64,000 bases of DNA from positions 38,719 to 102,718 of the forward strand of contig NZ_JADPRT010000023.1 in NCBI RefSeq assembly GCF_015690355.1, in the 5' to 3' direction. Each line of letters opens with the position of its first letter. The first letter of the stretch is position 1. Shown here piece after piece: positions 54,434-62,910 of this stretch. Made by a program: the position numbers and the translations under genes. The stretch comes from Streptacidiphilus fuscans. Lineage in GTDB: Bacteria; Actinomycetota; Actinomycetes; Streptomycetales; Streptomycetaceae. A model generated the notes under the pieces. The model searched no databases. It was not told the origin of the DNA and worked only from the letters and a program-made list of their open reading frames with translations.

Positions 54434-55558
54434 TCAGGCGCGGCGGAAGGTGAGGCGGCCCGACTGGCGCCGCATCCGCACGTTGCCGGGCAGGTGGACC
54501 GGGCCCTGGCCGCGCCAGGAGGTCACCAGCAGGTCCATGGCCTCGACGTGGCGGGCGAACAGCTCACCGCCGGGTGCGCCCGCGTCCAGCGCGGCTCGGC
54601 GCAGCACCCGGCGGCGGACGGCGGCGGGCAGCTCGGCCAGGCGCGGGGCGTCCAGGCCGTCGGGGTGGGTGACTTCGGTCTCCACCTGGGCCGCCCAGAC
54701 GTCCAGCGCGTCGGCGTCGTCACGGAAGAGCCGGGCGGTGCGGGCCAGGGCGTCGACCACACCGCCGCCCAGGTGCTTCTCCAGCACCGGCAGCACCTCG
54801 TGGCGGACGCGGGCGCGGGCGTAGGCGGGGTCGATGTTGTGCGGGTCGTCCCAGACCGGCAGGTCGAGCACGGTGCAGGCCTCGCGGGTGGTGGCCCGCT
54901 CCAGCTCCAGGAAGGGACGACGGTAGCGGCCGGTCACGGCGGGCATCCCGCTGAGCGAGCGGGTGCCACTGCCGCGGGCGAGGCCGAGCAGGACGGTTTC
55001 CGCTTGGTCGTCGCGGGTGTGGCCGAGCAGGACGGCGCTGGCGCCGTGGCGTTCGGCGGCCGCGGCCAGCGCGGCGTAGCGGGCGTCCCTGGCGGCGGCC
55101 TCGGGGCCGCCGTGGCCGCGGGAGGCGGGAACGTTCACGCCGAGGGCGTCCACCGGGTCCAGCCCGAGGGCGCGCAGCCGGGCGGCGACCTCCAGGGCAC
55201 GGGTGGTGGAGCCGGACTGCAGGCCGTGGTCGACGGTCACGGCACCGGCGCGGACGCCGAGCTTGGCGGCTTCGAAGACGGTCGCTGCGGCCAGCGCCAT
55301 GGAGTCGGCGCCGCCGGAGCAGGCCACCAGCACCAGCGGCGCGGAGTCCGCCGGGCGCGGCCGGGGCTTTCGGTACTTTGCGTGACGGGGATCGACGTCA
55401 CCGACAGCATTGATGAGCGGGCGGGCGACGGGAGGGCGGGCGTCAGGGTGTTCCGCACCGGCGAAGGTGGCCGGAACGGCGGGCATGTCGTCGGCGAACT
55501 CGGCAAGCACCCGGCGCACCGCCAGGCGTATCGCCGCCACTGCGGGGTGGGGACCCAT
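54434..55558 (-). CDS. tilS: tRNA(Ile)-lysidine synthase
   Basis: Converts cytidine 34 of tRNA-Ile(CAU) to lysidine. 374 aa with the ATP-pyrophosphatase loop VLVACSGGADSMALA (about residue 80), the strand VTVDHGL, the segment GPEAAARDARYAALAAAAER and LLGHTRDDQAETVLLGL. Relative to what I recall of streptomycete TilS there is an extra stretch of about 40 residues before the catalytic motif (between FADD and SAPL). Coupled closely with hpt and upstream of ftsH. Confidence 0.95.
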   Translation of the reverse strand: MGPHPAVAAIRLAVRRVLAEFADDMPAVPATFAGAEHPDARPPVARPLINAVGDVDPRHAKYRKPRPRPADSAPLVLVACSGGADSMALAAATVFEAAKLGVRAGAVTVDHGLQSGSTTRALEVAARLRALGLDPVDALGVNVPASRGHGGPEAAARDARYAALAAAAERHGASAVLLGHTRDDQAETVLLGLARGSGTRSLSGMPAVTGRYRRPFLELERATTREACTVLDLPVWDDPHNIDPAYARARVRHEVLPVLEKHLGGGVVDALARTARLFRDDADALDVWAAQVETEVTHPDGLDAPRLAELPAAVRRRVLRRAALDAGAPGGELFARHVEAMDLLVTSWRGQGPVHLPGNVRMRRQSGRLTFRRA

Positions 55559-55782
55559 GGTCGATCACTCCTCGGAGCGTGCGGTTTGGGGAGCAGGGCC
55601 TCCGCAGGAGGCTGCCGCATCTTCTCATACCCAGAGTGACCGTCTGGTCGCAGATCGTCGCAGAAGTCACGTTCGACACGCTGTTGCGTCGTCGTCGCGC
55701 ATCTTCTGTTCCCGCGTTCGAGTGAACTGCCCGGGAACGCGGACGGGAATTGACGTCGGTTCAGGCGATGCCGATCGGCGGA

Positions 55783-56928
55783 TCAGCGGTGCATGCGGGC
55801 CACCCAGGCGGCCGGATTGTGGATCTCCTCCTTGGTGGGCAGGGTGTTCGGGGACGTCCAGACCTTGTTGAAGCCCTCCATGCCGACGGCGTCCAGCACC
55901 GCGTTCACGAAGACCGCGCCGTCCTGGTACTGCCTCAGCTTGGCGTCCATGCCCAGCAGGCGACGCAGCAACAGGTCCATCCGTCCGGCGCCCTTGGCCC
56001 GGCGCTGCTGGAACTTCTCCCGGATCTCCCCCACGCTCGGCACGACCTGCGGGCCGACGCCGTCCATCACCACGTCGGCGTGGCCCTCCAGCAGCGACAT
56101 GACGGCCGTCAGCCGGCCGAGGATCTCGCGCTGGTTCGGCGTCTGCACGACCTCGACCAGGTTGCTGGGGCCCTGCCCGCCACCGGTCAGCCCGCCGCCG
56201 CTCAGCGCCTCGCGCAGCCGCTCCAGCAGGGTGGCCGGGTCGATCTCGGTCTCCGCCAGGAAGGCCTGGATCTCGCCCTCGATGTGGTCGCGCAGCCACG
56301 GCACGGCGGTGAACTGGGTGCGGTGGGTCTCCTCGTGCAGGCAGACCCAGAGGCGGAAGTCGTGCGGGTCGACGTCAAGTTCGCGCTCGACGGAGACGAT
56401 GTTCGGGGCGACAAGCAGCAGCCGGCCGGGCGGCGTGGCGGGCTTGTCCATGCCGGAGAGGTCGGCGGGCACGTCCGCCGGGGCGAAGGTCTCGTACTGG
56501 CCGAGCACCTTGGTGGAGAGGAACGCCAGCAGCAGGCCCAGCTCGACGCCGGTCACCTTGCCGCCGACCGCGCCCAGCGCGGCCCCGCCCGGCGTGGCGG
56601 CCCTGCGGGTCGCCATCTTCTGCACCAGCGGGGAGATGACGGTGCGGAACCCGGCCACGTTGGCCTTGATCCAGCCGGGCCGGTCCACGACCAGCACCGG
56701 CGTCCCGCCGTGCGGCGAGCTCAGCCGGGTGTACTCGCGGACGTGGGCCTCCGCCTCGCGGGCGTGGGCGCGCAGCTCCGCGACGGCGGCGCGGGCCTCC
56801 TCACGGGTGACCTCCGGTCCGGGCCGCGCGAAGCGGCTCGCGGTGGCGACCGCGAGATCCCAGTCGATCATGTCCGTGCCCTTGCTACCGCTGTTACCGC
56901 TGTGTCCGCTACCACCGGCGCTCGTCAT
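55783..56928 (-). CDS. Zincin-like metallopeptidase, DUF2342
   Basis: 381 aa. It has the HExxH zinc motif in CLHEETHRTQFT (about 198) and a later Glu/His segment LEGHADVVMDGVG that may give the third ligand. This is the DUF2342 family, sometimes annotated as coenzyme F420-associated, common next to dacB/tilS in actinobacteria. No signal peptide is visible, so it is probably cytoplasmic. Substrate unknown. ATG 56928 was chosen; the open frame runs far upstream only as a dacB shadow. Confidence 0.85.
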   Translation of the reverse strand: MTSAGGSGHSGNSGSKGTDMIDWDLAVATASRFARPGPEVTREEARAAVAELRAHAREAEAHVREYTRLSSPHGGTPVLVVDRPGWIKANVAGFRTVISPLVQKMATRRAATPGGAALGAVGGKVTGVELGLLLAFLSTKVLGQYETFAPADVPADLSGMDKPATPPGRLLLVAPNIVSVERELDVDPHDFRLWVCLHEETHRTQFTAVPWLRDHIEGEIQAFLAETEIDPATLLERLREALSGGGLTGGGQGPSNLVEVVQTPNQREILGRLTAVMSLLEGHADVVMDGVGPQVVPSVGEIREKFQQRRAKGAGRMDLLLRRLLGMDAKLRQYQDGAVFVNAVLDAVGMEGFNKVWTSPNTLPTKEEIHNPAAWVARMHR

Positions 56929-57020
56929 GCGTTCAACCGTACGTTCTCTTCGGCGTTCTGGGGACCGTATGCGGCCACACGCCGGACCCGGCCGAGGAGA
57001 CTCCGCCGTTCGCCTGTCGG

Positions 57021-58718
57021 CTACCCGCCGCAGCCGCACTGGGCGACGGCGGAGGCGAGGCGGTCGAGGCCGTCGCGGGCGGTGGTGGCGTCGCCGCCCG
57101 CGTTGGACATGAACGCGAAGGCGAGCAGCCGCCCGCTGCGGTCGACCACCAGCCCGGCCAGCGTGTTGACGCTGGTGAGCGAGCCGGTCTTGGCCCGGAC
57201 GACGCCGAGTCCCGCCTCGGTGCCGTTGCCGCCGTAGCGGTTGTCGAGCGTCCCGGTGAACCCGGCGACCGGCAGACCGGTGACGATGGGGCGGAGCTCC
57301 GGGTGCGCGGGAGAGGCGTCGAGGACGAGCAGCTGCGTCAGCACCCGCGCCGGGATCGCGTCCTGGTCGCTGAGGCCGCTGGAGTCGAGGAGCCGGGCCG
57401 AGCCCCAGGTGACGCCCAGACGGGTGAGCGTCGACATCACCGCGGTCGCGCCGCCCGAAAAGGTGACCGGCTGGTGGGCCGCGACGGCGCAGGCGTGGCC
57501 GAGCGATTCGGCGATGTCGTTGTCGCTGTTGGTGAGCATCTGCTCGACGACGTCGCTGAGCGGCGCGCTCTGCACCTGCGCCAGCGTCGCCGCACCGGCC
57601 GGGGCGGTGCCCTCGGTCGGGGCCGGGGCGACCTGGACCCCGTCGGCGGCCAGCGCCGCGACGAACTGGGCGGCGGCGTGCGCGGCGGGGTCCGGCCAGC
57701 GCGGGGCGTTCTCGGTGCTGGTCGGATCGATCCGGCCCTCGTCCGCGGTCAGCGCCTGGACCAGGGCGATGTTGTCGTTGACCCCTATCGGGTGCAGCGC
57801 GGGCGCGCCGAACAGCGAGAGGTCGTAGTGCAGCGCGATCGGGGCGCTTGTCGTCTTCCCGTGGGTCGGCTGCTGCTTCTCCTGGGCGTGCAGCGCCGTC
57901 GCGGTGGCGGCGGCGAGGGCGGTGAGGCTGTCCGGACCGGTGCTCGCGCTCAGCGTCGCGTCCCCGCCGCCGACCAGCACCAGGCCGGTGCGGGCGTTGC
58001 CGACCACGCGGGTGGTGAAGCGGTGGTCGGGGCCGAGCAGGGTCAGCGCGGCGGTGGCCGTGGCGAGCTTGTTGGTCGAGGCGGGCGTCTGCGGCTGGTC
58101 GGCGTTCGCGCTGTAGAGCGTCCGCCCGTCGGCGACGTCGACCACGTCCGCGGTGACGGTGCCCAGGGTGGGGTCGGCCAGCGGTCCGGCGAGCGCGCTG
58201 CTCAGCCCGCTCTGCGTCGGGAGCCCGACGGTTCCGGCGGCACCCGCCGCACCGCCCACCGGGGCCAGCACGGCGGCGGCCTGCTGCCAGGACGGCGCGG
58301 ACGGCCCGGCGGGCCTGGGCGCGCCGTGAGCTCCGCCGGAGACACTCCGGGGCAGCTGCTCGCTGACGCGCTGGCCGCCCGCCCACGGGCCGGTCACGGT
58401 GATCAGGACGAGAGCGAGCACCAGGCCGGTCCCGCCCGCGATCCCGGCCACCTGCCGGGTCTGGGCGTACGCGTACCGGCGGCCGAGGCGCCTCGCGTGC
58501 GGCAGCAGCGGACGCAGCCGCGTCCCGAGGGCCCGCGCGGTCGTCGCCGCCCGCGCCCTGCCGCGCGCGGTCACCCGTGCGGTCACGCGCGCGGTCCGCT
58601 CCGTCGTCCGCTCGCGCGTCTCTCTCGTCCGGGCCCATGCCCGAGCCGCCGCCGCAGCCCGTGCCGCCCACACGGCCTGCGCCTTTGCCCGCCAGTTCCC
58701 CATCCGGCCCTTCCCCAT
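57021..58718 (-). CDS. dacB: D-alanyl-D-alanine carboxypeptidase/endopeptidase (PBP4, DacB-type)
   Basis: Peptidoglycan trimming enzyme. 565 aa: an unusual Arg/Ala/Thr-rich cytoplasmic N-terminus of about 80 residues, one membrane helix (GIAGGTGLVLALVLITVTG), then the S13 peptidase with Ser-Lys motif PASTNKLA (about 213), SxN in TNSDNDIAES (about 396) and KTG in VRAKTGSLTS (about 508). ATG 58718 has GGAG nine bases upstream; ATG 58703 is an alternative. Divergent from ppa with 63 bp between starts. Confidence 0.95.
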   Translation of the reverse strand: MGKGRMGNWRAKAQAVWAARAAAAARAWARTRETRERTTERTARVTARVTARGRARAATTARALGTRLRPLLPHARRLGRRYAYAQTRQVAGIAGGTGLVLALVLITVTGPWAGGQRVSEQLPRSVSGGAHGAPRPAGPSAPSWQQAAAVLAPVGGAAGAAGTVGLPTQSGLSSALAGPLADPTLGTVTADVVDVADGRTLYSANADQPQTPASTNKLATATAALTLLGPDHRFTTRVVGNARTGLVLVGGGDATLSASTGPDSLTALAAATATALHAQEKQQPTHGKTTSAPIALHYDLSLFGAPALHPIGVNDNIALVQALTADEGRIDPTSTENAPRWPDPAAHAAAQFVAALAADGVQVAPAPTEGTAPAGAATLAQVQSAPLSDVVEQMLTNSDNDIAESLGHACAVAAHQPVTFSGGATAVMSTLTRLGVTWGSARLLDSSGLSDQDAIPARVLTQLLVLDASPAHPELRPIVTGLPVAGFTGTLDNRYGGNGTEAGLGVVRAKTGSLTSVNTLAGLVVDRSGRLLAFAFMSNAGGDATTARDGLDRLASAVAQCGCGG

Positions 58719-58781
58719 TCCTGAGCACTCCACGCCGTAGGAGACACTATTGGCTGCACCCACTGATATTGGAGGAGAGCC

Positions 58782-59285
58782 TTGGAGTTCGACGTCACGA
58801 TCGAGATCCCGAAGGGTTCGCGGAACAAGTACGAGGTGGACCACGAGAGTGGCCGCATCTACCTCGACCGCATGCTCTTCACCTCGACCCGCTACCCGGC
58901 CGACTACGGCTTCGTCGACGGGACCCTCGGTGAGGACGGCGACCCGCTCGACGCGCTCGTCATCCTTGAGGAGCCCACCTTCCCTGGCTGCGTCATCAAG
59001 TGCCGCGCCATCGGGATGTTCCACATGACCGACGAGGCAGGCGGCGACGACAAGCTGCTCTGCGTCCCGGCCTCGGACCCGCGCTGGGAGCACCTGCGCG
59101 ACATCCACCACGTTTCCGAGTTCGACCGCCTGGAGATCCAGCACTTCTTCGAGGTCTACAAGGACCTGGAGCCGGGCAAGTCCGTCGAGGGCGCCCACTG
59201 GGTCGGCCGCGCCGAGGCGGAGGAGGAGATCACCAACTCCATCAAGCGTCTCGCCGACTCCGGCGAGACCCACCGAAGCCACTGA
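58782..59285 (+). CDS. ppa: Inorganic pyrophosphatase
   Basis: Soluble family I enzyme that hydrolyses PPi. 167 aa with IEIPKGSRNKYEVDHESGRI, the metal-site signature DGDPLDALV, and ASDPRWEHLRDIHHV. The rare TTG start is supported by GGAGGA 5 bases upstream (58771-58776) and by the family N-terminus MEFDVTIEIP. Its last 139 bp and terminator are duplicated at 63765, marking the integration site of a small island; the gene itself remains intact. Confidence 0.97.
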   Translation: MEFDVTIEIPKGSRNKYEVDHESGRIYLDRMLFTSTRYPADYGFVDGTLGEDGDPLDALVILEEPTFPGCVIKCRAIGMFHMTDEAGGDDKLLCVPASDPRWEHLRDIHHVSEFDRLEIQHFFEVYKDLEPGKSVEGAHWVGRAEAEEEITNSIKRLADSGETHRSH

Positions 59286-59382
59286 CCAGCGGAATCAGGC
59301 ACGACCGACGCCCCCGTCCCTCCGCACCGGACGGCGGCAGCACCTGAGCCCGGCGGACCCCGTCCGCCGGGCTCAGGCATGT
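59147..59382 (+). repeat. Left direct repeat (attL-like) at the 3' end of ppa
   Basis: 236 bases identical by eye to 63765-64000 (offset 4618). The block covers the last 139 bp of ppa, 97 bp downstream and the terminator. The similarity stops at 59146/59147 on the left; the right limit is set by the window edge. An att site left by recombination at the 3' end of ppa is the simplest reading. Confidence 0.85.
59343..59377 (+). terminator. Terminator of ppa
   Basis: Perfect 15-bp stem CCTGAGCCCGGCGGA / TCCGCCGGGCTCAGG with loop CCCCG. An identical copy lies at 63961-63995. Confidence 0.85.
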
Positions 59383-59535
59383 GATCATTTCTGGGGTCGT
59401 CTGTGGGCCGTCAAAGGACCAAGCCGCATCTGTCAGCGCGGACACGCAAGCATGACCGCCGATGCTCCGATGTCGGCCGGGTGATCCACGTGCCTATCAT
59501 CTGGTCTTCTTTAGGGCGATCGTGAGGGGTCCACC

Positions 59536-60096
59536 ATGCATCCGAGCGTTGACAGGCTGTCGGAGTTGATGCCCCCACGCCCCGGCTCCGGGGATCTCGT
59601 CGACTGGGACGTCGTCGCGGAGCGGTGGGGTCTTCGGTTTCCGACCGATTACAGGGACTTCGTAGCTCTTTACGGGGCCGGGTCGCTCAATAACTCTTTC
59701 CATGTCGGCATCCCGGTCGACGCTGGGACTCACCCCGACAGTCCGCTCACCCTGACCACGGTGAACGAGTCCGGCTTCGGGCTTCTCGGGCTGGTCCCTG
59801 GGGAAGATCCGGATCTCACGAATCGCCTCTCATGGGCCATGGACTGGTCCGGCAACCACGTCTTCTGGGACACCACAGACCCCGACCCCGATACGTGGCC
59901 CGTGATGGTCCTTGCCCGCCACGGCGAATGGCTTCCGTTTGAAGGACGCTCGATCGACTTCATCATCAGTCTCCTCACCCACCTCGACGAGGGATGGGTG
60001 GGAGTCATAGCATCGGACCGACCGATGTACATGCACTGGCGCGAGGAGCAGCAGATTCGGGCCGTGTGGGAAGACCCTTGGCCCCACCTACGGTGA
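59536..60096 (+). CDS. SMI1/KNR4 (SUKH) family protein
   Basis: 186 aa. The segments VDWDVVAERWGLRFPTDYRD and FVALYGAGSLNNSFHVG, followed by NRLSWAMDWSGNHVFWDT, are those of the SUKH superfamily, which includes many immunity proteins of polymorphic toxins. No toxin gene is adjacent. The ATG at 59536 is preceded by GAGGGG. Its 3' end overlaps the end of the integrase remnant on the other strand by 9 bp. It could be an orphan immunity gene carried by the island. Confidence 0.75.
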   Translation: MHPSVDRLSELMPPRPGSGDLVDWDVVAERWGLRFPTDYRDFVALYGAGSLNNSFHVGIPVDAGTHPDSPLTLTTVNESGFGLLGLVPGEDPDLTNRLSWAMDWSGNHVFWDTTDPDPDTWPVMVLARHGEWLPFEGRSIDFIISLLTHLDEGWVGVIASDRPMYMHWREEQQIRAVWEDPWPHLR

Positions 60097-60880
60097 GGTG
60101 TCTAACCCTCCTTCCAAATCGCTCTCGTCATCGCCGCCGCCAGAGAGTTGGTCAACGGCCTGTCGCGTCTGCTCGTCACTGTTCGGCAGCAGGTGGATGT
60201 AGACCCGGAGCGTGAAGCCGGGGTCCGCGTGGCCCAGGTACGTGCTGAGCGTCTTGATGCTCCCCCGGCGTCCAGCAGCACCGAGGCGTAGAAGTGCCTC
60301 AGCGCGCGAATGCCCTCCTCCCGTGCTGCCTGGTACGCCTTGCCGCGTTCGGGCACGGGGATGATGCCAGCGCTGGCCAGTGCGGGCTTCCCGGAGTACC
60401 TGTTGAAGACACTCCGCTCCACCGCAGCGGCGTCTGGGTGGTGAACAGCAGACGCTTCGTCACGAGAGGTCCGGTCGGTGTGAGCCAAGGGAGCGTCACC
60501 TCGACGGGGGAAACGTCCCCATGTGCTCCTCGACGGCCCGGGCGATCGCGCCCGCCCGGGGAACGTCCCGAACTTTGCCGCGCTTCGGCGGAGCGAAGAC
60601 CAGGTGTCCGCTGAGGTCCTTGACCTGGCAGCCGACGTGCAGCCACCCAGTGTCGAACCTGATCTCGTCCACGGAAAGACCGAACACCCCGCCCTGGCGG
60701 AGTCCGCAGCCGCCGGCCGCGTCGACCATCGCCCGGTAACGAACAGGCAAGACCTGACGAACCGAGAACGCGCGCTCAGCAGTCAACGGCTGTGCCCGTC
60801 CCGTCGCTTTGCCCGGAGCAGTGACCGTGCGGGACCGGCACGGGTCGCCGAGCGCGAGAAACGCGAACATGTGAGCTACT
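60088..60880 (-). pseudogene. Decayed tyrosine recombinase (integrase)
   Basis: Catalytic-domain pieces appear in at least three frames. Frame 1 has NPC-like start PCRSRTVTAPGKATGRAQ, then AAGGCGLRQGGVFGLSVDEI (box I Arg present) and APPKRGKVRDVP. Frame 2 has PVEVTLPWLTP and KRLLFTTQ. Frame 3 has FNRYSGKPALASAGI and EEGIRALRHFYASVLLDAG. After another shift come STYLGHADPGFTLRVYIHLL and a C-terminus ending GGLDTSP. At least three frameshifts are needed, and the box II His appears to be Arg (GIRALRH). The N-terminal core-binding domain is not visible. This integrase can no longer act. Confidence 0.8.
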
Positions 60881-60886
60881 CGCAGG

Positions 60887-61299
60887 GTGCGGACAGAGGG
60901 CTGGCCCGAGCCCATTGATCCGCCCGGAACCGCACGCGGCCCATGGGAGCAGTCTGCCGTGAAGCGGATGTTTGACCAGATCCCCGGCGAGTGGCGTAAG
61001 CGCCTGAACGGGCGACAGTACCCGCAGATGCTCGCCCCCAATGGCCCCTACCCCGTTGGCCAGCTCGTTGGCCTCCGGCAGGCGTACCGGACCGCACGAG
61101 TCAAGCTTGGTGAGCACTTCGAGCCGCAGCAGATTGAGGAGCAGCTGGAGATGTGTACCAGCTGGAGGCCGCGCGCCTGGAGCAACTGCGATTACAGGTC
61201 CAGCTGGTCTACGACGCACTCAAGGCGAATGCAAACTGCTCGACGGAGCAGCTGAGCCCACGCGGTTGGGAAGTCGCTGGCGGGGCATGCGGGGAATGA
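60887..61299 (+). pseudogene. Frameshifted hypothetical gene
   Basis: The first part (MFDQIPGEWRKRLNGRQYPQ, then GQLVGLRQAYRTARVKLGEH) reads in one frame. At about 61152-61156 the sequence ATGTGTACCAG seems to hold a duplicated GT; past it a neighbouring frame continues the helical protein as YQLEAARLEQLRLQVQLVYD to a TGA at 61297-61299. No family recognised. Confidence 0.5.
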
Positions 61300-61407
61300 A
61301 CTGGGTCAAGGGCACCCGGGGGCGCGAGGCGGTGGGCGTCGCCGTAGGCCCTCGGCCTCAACCGATCTCGTTCGGGTGATCGATTGGTTCCTGAGTTGTC
61401 TTTTTGG

Positions 61408-61436
61408 TTGTCGCTGTGGTTTCACCTCAGTACTCT
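61408..61436 (+). promoter_or_regulatory. Promoter of the three-gene operon
   Basis: TTGTCG (61408-61413) and TACTCT (61431-61436) are 17 bases apart. Transcription would start at or next to the ATG at 61443, giving a leaderless mRNA for the first gene. Confidence 0.6.
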
Positions 61437-61442
61437 CGAAGC

Positions 61443-62234
61443 ATGGCCCCCCGCGAGATCTACCCCAGTGCACCTCTAGCGCTGGTAGCGGCCGAGGTGC
61501 GGCATTCGACCTCTCCGCCCCTGTCCGAGCCGGATAAGACGGCTCTCAAGTCACTCCTATCTGCCTCCTTCCCGCTGTGGAAGCCCGCTCAGCGGATGAA
61601 CCTTGGTGTTAACGCTTCGGGCACGTCGGCCACGGTGACCACCGACCCTCGGTTCATGTCCCGAGACCGCACATCGTCGGTGACCTACCGGGACGACGCG
61701 ATCGTGGTTGAGACGACCCGATATGAGCGCCGCAGTGAGCTTCGCGCCCTGCTTGAGATGGCAGTGGCCGCGAGGCAGAAGGTCGCGTCTATCGATGGCG
61801 TGGAGCGGTTGGGCATCCGGTTTGTGAACGAGATTCGGGTGCCAGAGCTGGAGTCCCCTAGCGAGTGGTCGCGCTGGATTGCACCGTCCCTCACCGGGCC
61901 GGCTTCGTTGAAGCCAGCCAATGGCATGGAGCTGCAGAGCTGGCAGGGTCTGGCAATCTTCGGCACCCAGACGGCTGGGGTGGTCGTACGGCATGGCGCC
62001 TTCGAGGGGTACGCCGTGAACCCTGTCGGTGATCTCCAGCGTGTTGCTCCGCCCCCAGGTCCGTTCTTCCTGCTCGATATGGACTGCTTCTGGACTCCTG
62101 AAGGCGAGACACCGCCTCTTGAGTGGGGTGAGCTGGAGGCGAGGTACAACGAAGCGAGCCTCAGCGCCTACGACTTGTTCGAGCAGTTGATCACAGACAA
62201 GCTTCGGGAAGAGGTGTTGCGTTATGTCCGGTGA
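61443..62234 (+). CDS. TIGR04255-like protein, first gene of island operon
   Basis: 263 aa. It opens APREIYPSAPLALVAAEVRH, close to the pattern YPNAPLVEVVFEIRF of the TIGR04255 family, and later has ERLGIRFVNEIRVPE, also typical of that family (a sporadically distributed group of about 260 aa). No enzyme motif is evident. ATG 61443 is chosen because a promoter ends 7 bases before it. It overlaps the next gene by 11 bases. I cannot assign a function; sporadic occurrence suggests a mobile or defence-linked role. Confidence 0.75.
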   Translation: MAPREIYPSAPLALVAAEVRHSTSPPLSEPDKTALKSLLSASFPLWKPAQRMNLGVNASGTSATVTTDPRFMSRDRTSSVTYRDDAIVVETTRYERRSELRALLEMAVAARQKVASIDGVERLGIRFVNEIRVPELESPSEWSRWIAPSLTGPASLKPANGMELQSWQGLAIFGTQTAGVVVRHGAFEGYAVNPVGDLQRVAPPPGPFFLLDMDCFWTPEGETPPLEWGELEARYNEASLSAYDLFEQLITDKLREEVLRYVR

Positions 62235-62907
62235 CCCCTTCGGCTCCGTCCGCATCTCAGTCGCTGCTGGAACCCGGCCCGGCACGAGCCCGACGATTCC
62301 GAGTGCCGAGCTGACCGATCAGGCGCCCCCCATCCCGACCTCCTCTGGTCTGGTCATGGACCTAACCGACACCGTTGGCTCACTGCGCAGCCAAACCAAG
62401 GCTCTTCACGAGGACGTACGCGGCCTGCACGAGGAAGCGCTCTTCAAGGATTGGCAGCATCGGACTGCCCGCCGTGCCAAGACTGCGCCGCTTACGCTGC
62501 TCGACGAGCTTGCGAGGCTTGGCTTCTCCTGGCGCGATGTGGCCCGGATGTTGGGGGTCAGTGTCCCTGCGGTCCAGAAGTGGCGGAGAAGCGGCGGCAT
62601 CACCGGACACAACAGGCGCAACATCGCCAACCTGCTGGCGCTCTGCGACCTGATCAGCGAGCGCTACCTTGTTGAGGAGATCGCATCTTGGTTCGAGATG
62701 CCCATCTCAGGCGATGCACCGCTCACTCCCACCGATCTCTACGCCGAGGGACGCATGGACATCCTCTTCGATCATGCCAGCGGCCACGGCGATCCGGAGC
62801 AGATGCTGACGGACTACGACGGGGCGTGGCGCGAACGGTTCCGGTCGGACTTTGAGGTCTACGAGGAATCAGACGGCGAGCTGTCTATTCGCCTCAAGGA
62901 CAAGTGA
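62224..62907 (+). CDS. HTH protein, second gene of island operon
   Basis: 227 aa. Residues about 45-75 form a possible coiled coil (LTDTVGSLRSQTKALHEDVR), then a helix-turn-helix reads LGFSWRDVARMLGVSVPAVQ, KWRRSGGITGHNRRNIANLL. The C-terminal half is acidic (PISGDAPLTPTDLYAEGRMD). It has no signal peptide. It could be an antitoxin-like DNA-binding protein or operon regulator. The start overlaps the preceding gene by 11 bases and the next gene begins 3 bases after its stop, so all three are co-translated. Confidence 0.75.
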   Translation: MSGDPFGSVRISVAAGTRPGTSPTIPSAELTDQAPPIPTSSGLVMDLTDTVGSLRSQTKALHEDVRGLHEEALFKDWQHRTARRAKTAPLTLLDELARLGFSWRDVARMLGVSVPAVQKWRRSGGITGHNRRNIANLLALCDLISERYLVEEIASWFEMPISGDAPLTPTDLYAEGRMDILFDHASGHGDPEQMLTDYDGAWRERFRSDFEVYEESDGELSIRLKDK

Positions 62908-62910
62908 TCC

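Noticed and set aside
50753..55639. A very long plus-strand open frame of 1628 codons antisense to folE, ftsH, hpt and tilS
   Set aside because: It is the high-GC shadow of four well-supported minus-strand genes, with low-complexity composition and no domain.
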